Shown piece by piece: positions 26,229 to 34,124 of a stretch of 64,000 bases of DNA. The DNA is from Chersky-840 sp963811775 (GTDB lineage Bacteria; Actinomycetota; Acidimicrobiia; Acidimicrobiales; UBA8190). The notes under the pieces are model-generated. The model saw only the letters and a list, made by a program, of their open reading frames with translations, made no database searches and was not told where the DNA came from. The position numbers were made by a program, and so were the translations under genes. The stretch is taken from positions 1-64,000 of the forward strand of contig CAWESO010000008.1 in assembly GCA_963811775.1 (NCBI GenBank), in the 5' to 3' direction. Numbering within the stretch: the first letter of the stretch is position 1; the number at the start of each line of letters is the position of its first letter.

Positions 26229-26585
26229 ATGCACGCGCGCACATGGACTCGCTGTCTGGCGCGAGACGCCGAAACCGGCGCCTGGTGCCAGCGCCGACCG
26301 TCTCACGGTGTCTTCTGCCCGCCCCACGCATGGGATTTTCAGTGCGACGAGGCGGCCAAGGCGGCGACCCGCCTGGCCCGCGCCCGACTCGTGCTCGGCG
26401 ACCCGTCGGCGACCCCGTTTCAGCGTTGGTGGCCTGCGCTGCAGGCGCACCGGGCTCGCTCGCTCCGCCGCAGTCTGTTGAGTGCGATCGCTGGGTTCGA
26501 GTGCACTGACGACGAGATAGGGGTCATGGGGAACGACCTTGTGTGGCCCCGGCGAGATCAAGCGCGAGAGGTGGATCTTGCATAG
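26229..26585 (+). CDS. Hypothetical cysteine-containing protein
   Basis: A 118-residue protein of unknown function. The N-terminal third has a Cys/His cluster (TRCLARDAETGAWCQRRP, then GVFCPPHAW and FQCDEAA), suggestive of a small metal-binding module. The rest is helical and Arg-rich (ARLARARLVLG type). The start at 26229 is chosen because it follows the promoter-like region and an earlier in-frame start lacks support. It is followed two bases later by a small membrane protein gene. I do not recognise a family. Confidence 0.5.
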   Translation: MHARTWTRCLARDAETGAWCQRRPSHGVFCPPHAWDFQCDEAAKAATRLARARLVLGDPSATPFQRWWPALQAHRARSLRRSLLSAIAGFECTDDEIGVMGNDLVWPRRDQAREVDLA

Positions 26586-26586
26586 C

Positions 26587-26802
26587 GTGATCGCCGTTCT
26601 CATCACGTTCGCCTTTGGTTTCACGCTGGGGGCGGCGGCACTGTTTGTGGTCAACTGGTGGGAGCGTGGGCGCCAACCCGAGTCTCCTGACGACGACACC
26701 ACCCGTTGGGCAAGACCACGCTTGTGGCTGAGGCACCCCGAGCCGCCCGCTTCTCACACCTCGGCGGCCTCGCCACGGTCGTGGGTCGCTACTTCGAGGT
26801 AG
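26587..26802 (+). CDS. Small membrane protein
   Basis: A 71-residue frame starting with GTG one base after the preceding stop. Residues 1-24 (VIAVLITFAFGFTLGAAALF) form a clear transmembrane helix, followed by VVNWWERGRQPES. The last 35 residues are low-complexity and may not be real protein; a frameshift near 26700 is possible. No function can be assigned. Confidence 0.45.
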   Translation: MIAVLITFAFGFTLGAAALFVVNWWERGRQPESPDDDTTRWARPRLWLRHPEPPASHTSAASPRSWVATSR

Positions 26803-27352
26803 ACGCCTACTACACCCGGTCCGCCGAGTCTTGCGCCAGAGCGAACGCGAAGTTCTACGCTGCCCGGGCGAACCTCTGGTGGGCCCAAAGATGCTCGCCG
26901 AGCACCGAGCTTCAGGCGACACGGAGAAGGCCCAGGACCTTCTGACCAAAGGCGCATCGTCGCCGTGACCCACGGGCACGGGGAGCGTCGCGCCACAGGT
27001 GCACTCCAATTGCTCGACGCCTGAGCGAGCGGGTCATCGCCAAGCGGCGGCCGCTGCCTGCTGCGAGGACGCCGACGCCAGCTGCGGGAGTCGGTGGACC
27101 GCTCGGAATTTCCGGTGATGCGCTACTTTGAGGCCCGTCGGTTGGTGGTGAGGGCCGCCCTGCATTGCTCGGCGGCACCGATCCCGAGCGCGTCGCTCGT
27201 TGGCCGGACCACTTGAATCCCGTCTAGCCCGCCCGACGCAATCGAAAACACAGAGGGTCCATAACCCCGCCCCGAATATGAAATTCCTAACCGCGTCAAG
27301 TGGACGTAGCCTGGTGCCCGAGCGGGCCAACGCGGGGCGCCTCTGGTGACCC
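26803..27352. other. Stretch without convincing gene
   Basis: About 550 bases before the second IS110 transposase. A frame on the plus strand reads FSHLGGLATVVGRYFEVDAY and a later one MLAEHRASGDTEKAQDLLTK, which look protein-like but are not in one frame and match no family I know. This may be a decayed gene cut by the IS110 insertion. Confidence 0.3.
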
Positions 27353-28660
27353 CTATCTCGTTGGCTCGCTCACTGCGTCCGGGACACGTGCACGTCGGCG
27401 CGCTTCGGGTGGGATGGCGTAGCGTTCGGCGATGATGGCGCGGGCTTCGGCCGGCGTCACCGGTCTTCCGTCGACGTCCCGGACGATGTAGTGCTGTCCT
27501 GATCGCCAGCAGGCGGCGATCAGGGTGACGAGGGTCGTGGCCACGTGACAGACCGCCGCGTAGTGATGGAGGCGGCGCTCGACGATCAGGCGGTGGTACT
27601 TGGCGGCGAGCTGCGGATCGTGGTGGCGGGCCATATCAGCGGCGAAGAAGAGGTCTCGCCGTAGCCCCGGATCTCCCTGCTTGGTGATCCCAGGTCGAGT
27701 CTCAGTGAGCCCGGACTGGTTCACGCCCGGGACGATGCCGGTGAACGACCTGACCCCGGCCAGATTGGCGAAGCGGTTCACGTCGCCTAGGCGACCGACG
27801 ATGCCCGCGCCAAGGACGGGGCCAACCCCGGGTGCCGAGCGGACGATGCCTTTGGGATCAACAGCGACATAGAGTTCGGCGATGCGGGCATCGAGGCGGC
27901 CGATCTCGACCTCGAGTTGTCCGATGATCCGGATCTCCTGGGCGAGGTCCCAGGCCAGCTCGTCGAAGTCGAGGCCGCCGCTCTTCCACAGCTCGATGGC
28001 CTCGTTCGCCGCATGCATGAGCCGGCGTGCGTACTCGGCGCCGAAGTGCCCACCGCTCGTCCGTCGGACCAGGTCGGTGAGTCGGGAAAGACCCAATCGG
28101 CGCAGAGATTTCGGGCTCCCGTATCGCTCGAGGATGACGGCCACGGTCTTCGTGTCCCGGGTCCCGAGCGCTTCGTTGTAAGCCGGCCCCAGCAGGTCCA
28201 ACATGGCGTCGACGCGCTGGTGACACCCATGGCGCTCACCCACGAGGCGGACGCGACGGCGCACCGCCCTCTTGAGAGGATCGGCCGGACCGAGACCGCT
28301 CACCTCGATCAGCCCTTCGGGATGCAGAAGCGGCACCCGGGAGAGGACGAAGGAGTCCAGGTGGTCGTTCTTGGTGTGCTTTCTGTAGTAGCTCCGCAGG
28401 TCCGCAGACCGTTCCGGTGCCACCATCACCACCTTGGCCCCGGTGGCCCGAAAGTGCGCGGCGACCACCACCCACGCGCTGCGGGTGGGCTCGATCACCA
28501 CGGTCAGCTCCGACGCCGGTCCAGCCGCCGCACTCAGTGCGGCCAGGTCCGGGGGGTGGCTCCGAAACCGCCGACGCGACCAGATCACCTCGCCCTGGTC
28601 ATTGGTCAAGGTGGCGACGTGCGCAGCCCGCACGGCCAGATCGATCCCCAATGTGCTCAT
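27353..28660 (-). CDS. IS110-family transposase, second type
   Basis: A 435-residue DEDD transposase with STLGIDLAVRAAHVATL (first Asp), VVIEPTRSAWVVVA (Glu), and TKNDHLDSFVLSRVPL (paired Asp) in the N-terminal RuvC-like domain. The C-terminal domain has VRSAPGVGPVLGAGIVGRLG, then GVRSFTGIVPGVNQSG and ARHHDPQLAAKYHRLIVE. It is longer than, and only distantly related to, the IS110 transposase at 17879, so it represents a separate element. The frame is intact. A gaggagg-like site precedes the ATG. Confidence 0.92.
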   Translation of the reverse strand: MSTLGIDLAVRAAHVATLTNDQGEVIWSRRRFRSHPPDLAALSAAAGPASELTVVIEPTRSAWVVVAAHFRATGAKVVMVAPERSADLRSYYRKHTKNDHLDSFVLSRVPLLHPEGLIEVSGLGPADPLKRAVRRRVRLVGERHGCHQRVDAMLDLLGPAYNEALGTRDTKTVAVILERYGSPKSLRRLGLSRLTDLVRRTSGGHFGAEYARRLMHAANEAIELWKSGGLDFDELAWDLAQEIRIIGQLEVEIGRLDARIAELYVAVDPKGIVRSAPGVGPVLGAGIVGRLGDVNRFANLAGVRSFTGIVPGVNQSGLTETRPGITKQGDPGLRRDLFFAADMARHHDPQLAAKYHRLIVERRLHHYAAVCHVATTLVTLIAACWRSGQHYIVRDVDGRPVTPAEARAIIAERYAIPPEARRRARVPDAVSEPTR

Positions 28661-29072
28661 CGACTCCTCCTCGGTTCGTTGGCTGTCGATCCGAGACCGG
28701 TCGGTGAGGCGCGTGTCCCGAACATCACTAAGAGGGATCTGGCAGGCCAGTCCCGAATTCCTGAAACAGGGTCGTCACGCCCACCGAGCTGGCCCGCCCT
28801 GCCCGCCTTTCATATTTCAGAAGTCGGCTTTGCCGCTCCGGCGTGGTTCCCGAGGCGAGACAAGACAGGGATCAACTCGATGCACCCTAAAGCCCGGACG
28901 CCGAGTTCAGGGTGTCCAGGACTGTTTAGATGCGTGGCCCCATGCCGTCAGCAGGGGCTGTGATACAGGGTCCACACCCGCCAGCTTTCGGCTCAGGTCC
29001 GAAAGAGTCATGCTATGCGGACGCGGGTTGTCAGAGCAGCACCGACCTGACCGGCAATGGCCACGGCCACGA
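28661..29072. other. Intergenic stretch, nothing recognisable
   Basis: About 410 bases upstream of the IS110 transposase, presumably including that element's outer end and non-coding region. No supported gene or repeat was found. Confidence 0.3.
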
Positions 29073-29791
29073 TCATCCGCTCATGCGATACCGGCCATCC
29101 TGGCGTCGGCACGATACGAACCGCCCAAGTGCTCGGCCACCATGGTAAATGGGTAGGTTCAGCTCGGGACCCGGCAGACCCATGGTGGAGATGCCCCAAC
29201 GCAAGCCGCCCAGGACGACCTCACCGTGCGACTGGACCGTTGTTCGCTTGGGCTCGGGTACTCCTGGGAAATACGAGCAACGACGCAGATGAAGGACGTG
29301 GATAAGTTCGTTGGAGGCCCGCTCGATGACGTCCGCAGCTGGCGCCCCTTGCGCAACCATTTCCCCCAAGTCATGGAGTAGGGCCAGGTGGTCGGCCTCC
29401 TCTGCAGCGACCCGCCGGTGATGGCGTACTCGGGCGGCAAGCTCTGTGACGATGAGGCCGACGACGAAGAGGCTGATCGTTGTCTCCAAGTCAGATCGAT
29501 GGCTGATCGCAAAGCGCTCGTATGGCCGGGTTAGGAAGAAGTCGAAGGACAAAGAGCAGCCGAGACGGAGGCGAGCAAACCGGCAAAACGGCTTCCGAGG
29601 ATTCCGATTGCTGCGACAACAGCGACCAAAGCGAGAGCAGCGGCCGTTCCAACGAACGACTGACGAGCTGGAACCAGGGCGGCAGCCAGCGCAAGTGGAG
29701 CGACGGCCCCGCAAGTGTTTTCTAGCGGCCCCTTCCAGGCTGCGACAGCGTCCGCCACTTTCGATGCCAAGTCGTTCCAACTCGTTGCCAT
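29073..29791 (-). pseudogene. DUF4118 membrane sensor with GAF domain, frameshifted
   Basis: From ATG 29791 the frame reads MATSWNDLASKVADAVAAWK, a helix pair PLALAAALVPARQ and ALVAVVAAIGILGSRFAGLL; after one missing base near 29553 it continues SFDFFLTRPYERFAISHRSD and ISLFVVGLIVTELAARVR. This is the four-helix DUF4118 region known from KdpD. A GAF-like segment (LALLHDLGEMVAQGAP, ASNELIHVLHLRRCSYFPG) follows to 29073. There is no histidine kinase domain. It could be half of a split KdpD; the other half-like gene is at 19245, 9 kb away. Confidence 0.65.
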
Positions 29792-29907
29792 GGGCCTCAC
29801 CTGCGGCAATCTGGTCCAGCCACCCACTGATCCAAGACCAAGATTCTACGTCGGGCCATCTGTCCACGCCGAGCTTCAGGCACACTGACCCACGTCGGGC
29901 CAACAGA

Positions 29908-30513
29908 TCACCGTCTGGTCGCCATGCCTCCAACGATGGCAGTAGCGGCGGTACTGATAACCGTTACGGCGACCACGACGCCAAGGAACACGAACTGGGT
30001 CCCGCTAGCCCAGATGCCGTCGGGGACACCAAGAACCACGGCCAACCCGACCGCCCAGGCTCCGGCGAACGCAACCCGGGACCATCGCCCAGTGAACACC
30101 GCACAACACGGCCCCACGATGAGCAGTCCTATCAGGATGACATGACGCCCAAGGACCGCATCAGCAGCTGCAACCAGACCACAAAGGACCAGACCAAGGA
30201 TCCAGGCGCTATTCGCTGGCCAACCCCAGGGGTTGGCCCCCTTACCGTCCTGCGTGTAACGCCCCACAACCTCACCCGGCGTGGGCCCCGTCATGTGCTC
30301 GCCACATGATCTCGTCGCCGTTGTTTCTACTTTCCGTGCCCATAAGACCGTGCTATCCGAGGAGCTCACGAGTTCTAGCCCCACTTCCGCCGCCATTTCC
30401 TCAGCCATATCCCGCGTTCCTGGGACGCTTTGGGGTTCAGCAAGGGCATAAGCCAGGTCGATGACGTGGCTCTCTTCGTGCCACACGATGCTCAGAAGGT
30501 CATACTCTTCCAC
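29908..30513 (-). CDS. Membrane protein with PP2C-associated four-helix module
   Basis: A 201-residue protein starting with GTG, GGAG five bases ahead. Residues 1-75 are soluble (YDLLSIVWHEESHVIDLAYA, SSSDSTVLWARKV) and unrecognised. Residues about 95-200 contain four helices, including LVLCGLVAAADAVLGRHVIL, IGLLIVGPCCAVFTGRW and VGLAVVLGVPDGIW. That helical block resembles the membrane part preceding SpoIIE/PP2C phosphatases in many actinobacteria, but no phosphatase domain follows. Function unknown. Confidence 0.6.
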   Translation of the reverse strand: MEEYDLLSIVWHEESHVIDLAYALAEPQSVPGTRDMAEEMAAEVGLELVSSSDSTVLWARKVETTATRSCGEHMTGPTPGEVVGRYTQDGKGANPWGWPANSAWILGLVLCGLVAAADAVLGRHVILIGLLIVGPCCAVFTGRWSRVAFAGAWAVGLAVVLGVPDGIWASGTQFVFLGVVVAVTVISTAATAIVGGMATRR

Positions 30514-30685
30514 GTTCGCTCCAAGAAACCCCTGTCGTGACGCAACCCCATCTCAATACCGGGGTGCACGGCCGTTGTTGTTCCTATTGACTCCGGCCAT
30601 TTGAAGGCGACTGGCCTTATCGAGTCAGAGGATATACCTCTCCCATCCGGACGGCGCTGCGAACGAATACGTCAACGCCGGTCCT

Positions 30686-31729
30686 TCACGAGACTGCCAG
30701 GAGTGCACCAACAAAGGCGGCGTAGACGGCCATGATAATCCAACCTGCCCAGCGTCTAAGCCCTCGCTGAGCGTAAGCGAGCCCAAGCGTCAGCGCCGTG
30801 AGTCCAAGGTATGCACCGGCGATAAGCATCGTTTGTCCTGACGGTCCTGCAAGTCCGATGAACGTCGCCGGGAGGAGCAGCCCAGCTACCACGTTCAACG
30901 TATTGCTGTTCAGAGCCGTGCTCAACGCTGCTGCGCCTCTTCCCTTGGCAGCGAGGTAGACCGCCGCCACGGCGTTCGGCAAGCTGGTCACTGCCGCAAG
31001 GACAAGCCCACCGACAATGACGTCTGGTACCGCATAATGATGTCCAAGCGTCGAGGCGCCTCGCTCCATACTGACGGCGGCCACCACAACGACCACGAGG
31101 GCCAATGCAGCTGCTATGGCGTCCCGAAGGTTCCCCCTTTTGGGGCGTATTGCCACAACAAGCTCTAGTTCTTCCTCATCGACCGCAGAACCCAGCCATG
31201 TCACCCACCGCCGTGGTAATGGCAGTCGGCGAAGAGTCGAGCCGTGTGCCGCCAGGACGAATCCATAACCGACCAGCACTGCCAGTACCAGGCCTAGCCC
31301 GACGGCGGGATCGACGACTCCCCCGACCGATACCAGGCACACCGTCGCCATCCACATGCCGACAGCCCCTCCCAGGAGAATGACCTTGCGGTGCAGGTCA
31401 ATGCGCCCAGCAACCACGGCTCCCAAACCGAGAAGGGCGGCCAGGTTGAAAACGTTCGACCCGATTACGACTCCAGCACCGACCGCACGCTGATGGTGGA
31501 CGAGGGCCGTGACTGCGGCGGTGATCTCGGGCGTATCAGCCGCCAGGGCGGCCAGCATGCCAAGGAGCGCCTCTGAGAGCCCGAATCGCTCGCCGACCCT
31601 CTCCAGCCTTGTTACAAGGACCCAGCTTGTCCCGAGGCTGATTACAGCGCCAACTACGAATGCGACAACAGCGAGGCCAATCCCCACCGGACTCAGGACC
31701 CCCCGCCACAGACCCGCAGGTGCCCCCAC
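30686..31729 (-). CDS. CaCA-family Na+/Ca2+ (cation/H+) exchanger
   Basis: A 347-residue membrane protein with two inverted halves. The first alpha repeat reads LAADTPEITAAVTAL and VIGSNVFNLAALLGLGAV (about residues 60-100), the second AAVTSLPNAVAAVYLA and ALNSNTLNVVAGLLLPA (about 255-295), joined by an acidic loop (DEEELELVV). This is the YrbG/CaCA architecture, which exchanges Ca2+ or other cations against Na+ or H+. The second repeat has TSLPN where canonical members have TSLPE, replacing an acidic ligand; ion choice is therefore uncertain. Confidence 0.85.
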   Translation of the reverse strand: MGAPAGLWRGVLSPVGIGLAVVAFVVGAVISLGTSWVLVTRLERVGERFGLSEALLGMLAALAADTPEITAAVTALVHHQRAVGAGVVIGSNVFNLAALLGLGAVVAGRIDLHRKVILLGGAVGMWMATVCLVSVGGVVDPAVGLGLVLAVLVGYGFVLAAHGSTLRRLPLPRRWVTWLGSAVDEEELELVVAIRPKRGNLRDAIAAALALVVVVVAAVSMERGASTLGHHYAVPDVIVGGLVLAAVTSLPNAVAAVYLAAKGRGAAALSTALNSNTLNVVAGLLLPATFIGLAGPSGQTMLIAGAYLGLTALTLGLAYAQRGLRRWAGWIIMAVYAAFVGALLAVS

Positions 31730-31937
31730 AAAGCGCGAGGGGCGTACTGATGACGACCGGCCTCGCTCCCCACGTCGGCTCCTTCCGCGAACGGATAATG
31801 CGCCGACCAGGCTTCCCGGCTCTCCGAGCCAGATCCTAGACGCTCAGCAACGACTCGCTAACCCAGTTGGGCTGACGTCGGCCACCCCTTTGCAGGTTGC
31901 TCTTGACGGCAGACATACTCCCAACCACGGTGACGGC
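31730..31937. other. Intergenic stretch left of the second 222-bp repeat
   Basis: About 210 bases between the exchanger start and the repeat. No integrase or excisionase gene is seen here, although one is often next to an attachment site. Confidence 0.3.
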
Positions 31938-32159
31938 GCCGTCAAGTTGTCCTCTGCGAAGGGCCTGCAGCCCGGCCTTCACTGGTCTCTTCCTGTGCTG
32001 TCCACGAGACGAGTCGCTGTGGCCCGGATCCGCGACTACAACGTGACTACAACTCCCGATGAAGTCCCGCGAACGTCGATGATAGTCGGGAAAGTATGTG
32101 CAGCTCAGAGCGAATATCGGCGAACACTGATCAATGACAGGAACGATCAAATCAATCTT
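31938..32159 (+). repeat. 222-bp direct repeat, copy 2, abutting the tRNA fragment
   Basis: Same orientation as 13248-13469 and nearly identical. Homology between the two copies ends at atcaatctt, which is the base where the tRNA-Lys anticodon loop begins in this copy. That exact coincidence suggests that the repeat is the terminal arm of an integrated element and the crossover lies at its right end. Confidence 0.9.
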
Positions 32160-32198
32160 TTAATCCCAAGGTGCCGGGTTCGAGCCCCGGGCGGCCCA
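32157..32198 (+). other. 3' part of a tRNA-Lys(TTT) gene, candidate attR
   Basis: The segment begins cttttaatccc, an anticodon loop with TTT and the 3' anticodon stem, then a variable loop, a T-arm with a perfect five-pair stem (ccggg/cccgg) around ttcgagc, and the 3' acceptor strand gcggccc plus discriminator A. No 5' half precedes it. Integrases of the tyrosine type commonly recombine at the anticodon loop and leave exactly such a 3' copy at the far end of the island. Because the fragment points right, the complete tRNA-Lys gene should be at the left end, outside the window. Confidence 0.8.
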
Positions 32199-32241
32199 CT
32201 CCACAGGCCCACTCCACCGGCCCACTTCACCGGCCCGCTCC
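32193..32241 (+). repeat. 13-bp tandem repeat grown from the tRNA 3' end
   Basis: Four copies of a unit like ggcccactccacc start at 32193, 32206, 32219 and 32232 with an exact 13-base period. The first copy is the acceptor end of the tRNA-Lys fragment. Copies differ by one or two bases. Confidence 0.85.
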
Positions 32242-32289
32242 TCGTCGTCCCCACCAGGCCTGTATTGGCTGGGCTGATCTTTTCCAGAT

Positions 32290-32355
32290 CAGTCTCGGCT
32301 GATGATTTCACCAGTCTCGGCTGATCGTTGACACAGTCTCGGCTGATCGTTGACA
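32290..32355 (+). repeat. Three 22-bp tandem repeats
   Basis: Units starting cagtctcggctgat begin at 32290, 32312 and 32334 with an exact 22-base period; the last two are identical. On the minus strand each begins TGTCAACGATCAG, similar to the multiple terminal transposase sites at the ends of some insertion sequences. No transposase gene is attached on either side. Confidence 0.8.
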
Positions 32356-32470
32356 CCTCGCCCCCACTGATCCCGGCTTGCGCTGCGAGTCGAGGGACGT
32401 GGCCGAGTGCTCATTGAGCTCAGCAAAGTTGAACGCCCTCTTGGCGTTCAACAGTTCAGATCGGCGTTCC

Positions 32471-32890
32471 TCATTCCACAACTTCCACACGGCGAGATTC
32501 GCGAATCAGGGCCTCCTGCAGACGCGGCGAAGGAGCGGAGAGATAGATGTCGGCATCAAGAAAGATCGCTGTCGCCAACACTTCCATTCCGAGAATGTTG
32601 AGATCATGGCGGTTTCGCAACTGCCCGATGATGGGGGCCAGTTCGCGCAAGCTCACCAGGCCGATCTCATCTGGCAGCTCCAGCAGAGCGTGCAGCGCTC
32701 TATCGCGAGTTGGAGCGGGGAGCCTGGCAAGGGGCGCGGAGAGAACCCCCGTTCTGGTGGTCGATGCGAGGACCGCTTGGCAGAGACGGACGTACCAACA
32801 GCCGGTCGTGCATACGTCGGCCCGCCGGCGAGGCGGCTTGCTTCCTCTGAGGACGGCCCCGAGCAGCTGGTCGTCGATGACCTGGATCAC
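32471..32890 (-). CDS. PIN-like domain protein, putative toxin
   Basis: A 139-residue protein that begins MIQVIDDQLLGAVLRG, the acidic first strand of PIN nucleases, and ends with MEVLATAIFLDADIYLSAPS, resembling the PIN segment that carries the late acidic residues. The middle (TTGCWYVRLCQAVL) is a helix common in this actinobacterial subgroup. PIN toxins cleave RNA. The start overlaps the stop of an AbrB-like gene by four bases, the usual antitoxin-toxin order. Not all canonical acidic residues are evident, so activity is uncertain. Confidence 0.6.
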   Translation of the reverse strand: MIQVIDDQLLGAVLRGSKPPRRRADVCTTGCWYVRLCQAVLASTTRTGVLSAPLARLPAPTRDRALHALLELPDEIGLVSLRELAPIIGQLRNRHDLNILGMEVLATAIFLDADIYLSAPSPRLQEALIRESRRVEVVE

Positions 32891-33129
32891 TCGCTGGCGA
32901 GGTCAGGGTCCCCGAAGCCGCCCCGGGCGGTGTCCCAATCCTCCTGGGACACCGCATCGAGGAGCTGGCGACGGAGGCGATGAACCCCGCCCGGGACCAG
33001 AACTACCGCGTCGCCGATGTCGAGGTAACCGACCTCCCCGCCTTCGTCGAGACCCCAGCGGTGCCGGGCTGAGGCGGGAAGACTCATTTGGCCTCTCTGG
33101 GAGACCCGAACGTCACCGGTGCTTGCCAT
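32887..33129 (-). CDS. AbrB/SpoVT-type antitoxin-like DNA-binding protein
   Basis: An 80-residue protein with an N-terminal swapped-hairpin domain: DVRVSQRGQMSLPASARHRW followed by GLDEGGEVGYLDIGDAVVLV. This is the AbrB fold found in VapB-like antitoxins. The C-terminal tail (RRQLLDAVSQEDWDTARGGF) probably binds the toxin. ATG 33129 lies next to a strong inverted repeat, consistent with autoregulation. It overlaps the PIN gene by four bases. Confidence 0.8.
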   Translation of the reverse strand: MASTGDVRVSQRGQMSLPASARHRWGLDEGGEVGYLDIGDAVVLVPGGVHRLRRQLLDAVSQEDWDTARGGFGDPDLASE

Positions 33130-33138
33130 GCCGGGAGT

Positions 33139-33169
33139 ATACAAGGCAAATATACGCACTGCCTTGTAT
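33139..33169. promoter_or_regulatory. Operator-like inverted repeat of the antitoxin-toxin pair
   Basis: atacaaggca (33139-33148) and its exact complement tgccttgtat (33160-33169) are separated by 11 bases, ten bases upstream of the antitoxin start. Centre-to-centre spacing is about two helical turns, as expected for binding of an AbrB-type antitoxin complex. Confidence 0.75.
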
Positions 33170-33291
33170 CGATCCCAACGCGGGACACGATCTCGCGATC
33201 CGAGATCCACGCTCATGGGCGCCAGAAGACGATTGGCGTGAGGGCAGGACCCTGCCCAGCACCACCCGCGTTGCGGATGCGGGTACCAGAG

Positions 33292-34095
33292 CTACTGAGG
33301 CGTGCCTGCGGTCATCTGGGCCAACAGGTGTTCCAGCGCAGCCTGGTCTGGACCGATGAACGGTTGCGCACTCGGTGTCGCTTCGAGGGAGCGGAGCAGT
33401 CGTTCGGTCAGAGCACCCGAGGCGGCCGGCAGATGGCTGCTCAGCACCAGAGTGGGGTCCATCTGGCGGACCAGGTCCAGCTCCTTCGCGAATGCGGCCG
33501 GGTCGGTCTTGTGGACCCAGGGCGAGTCGATCGTGGCCCAGAGGACTTGACCCTGGCGCAGCTCGTCGTCGGACAGGTCGTCGGCCCGCTCAGGAACGGC
33601 TTGGAGCAGCGCCCCAAAGCAGTCTGAGCTGAAGAATGCGCCCGACCTCTCGTCGAGGAAGCCGGTCGTCGATGGATTGTCGAACACCGGTGGCTTGACG
33701 GCAGTGAGGGTGCGGTCGCCCACGGTGATCGCTTGTCCGGGGTTCAACAGGTGCACCCTGTCCATCGGCAACGGGGCGCATGTCGTCATGATGCCCAAGC
33801 CCAGGAAGGTGGTGATCACACGAAGCCTCGGATTCTCGGTGAGTAGTCGGTGCAGCGTCCCGATGTGATCGAAGTCCGTGTGCGTGAGCCAGATCCACTC
33901 GAGGTCAGCCGGGTCGATGACCGACTGGAGGGCCGTCATGAACTCGTCGCTCTCAACCACTGCTCCGGTATCGACCAGTAGCGGCTCAGAACCGTGGAGG
34001 ACGAAGGCGTTGATGGGGATGAGTCCCAAGCCCGGGACCGGGAAGCTCGATGTCAGGACGTCGATGTCGGGTGCGGCTTTGTAGCTGGTGACCAT
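33292..34095 (-). CDS. Metallo-beta-lactamase-fold hydrolase
   Basis: A 267-residue MBL-fold enzyme. The metal motif HTDFDHIG (H-x-D-x-D-H) lies near residue 73, preceded by the strand EPLLVDTGAVVES, and later metal positions are in SSDCFGALL and LSSHLPAASG. No substrate can be named; related proteins hydrolyse esters or act as flavodiiron-like partners. ATG 34095 has aaggag seven bases upstream. It is the last gene of a three-gene unit with a cupin and an SRPBCC protein. Confidence 0.85.
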   Translation of the reverse strand: MVTSYKAAPDIDVLTSSFPVPGLGLIPINAFVLHGSEPLLVDTGAVVESDEFMTALQSVIDPADLEWIWLTHTDFDHIGTLHRLLTENPRLRVITTFLGLGIMTTCAPLPMDRVHLLNPGQAITVGDRTLTAVKPPVFDNPSTTGFLDERSGAFFSSDCFGALLQAVPERADDLSDDELRQGQVLWATIDSPWVHKTDPAAFAKELDLVRQMDPTLVLSSHLPAASGALTERLLRSLEATPSAQPFIGPDQAALEHLLAQMTAGTPQ

Positions 34096-34124
34096 GGTCC
34101 TCTCCTTGGCGATTGGTGGTTTCT

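Noticed and set aside
32157..32198. Complete tRNA-Lys gene
   Set aside because: The 5' half (acceptor 5' strand, D-arm, anticodon 5' stem) is not present upstream; the preceding bases belong to the 222-bp repeat.
32290..32355. CRISPR-like array
   Set aside because: Three units abut directly without spacers; it is a simple tandem repeat.
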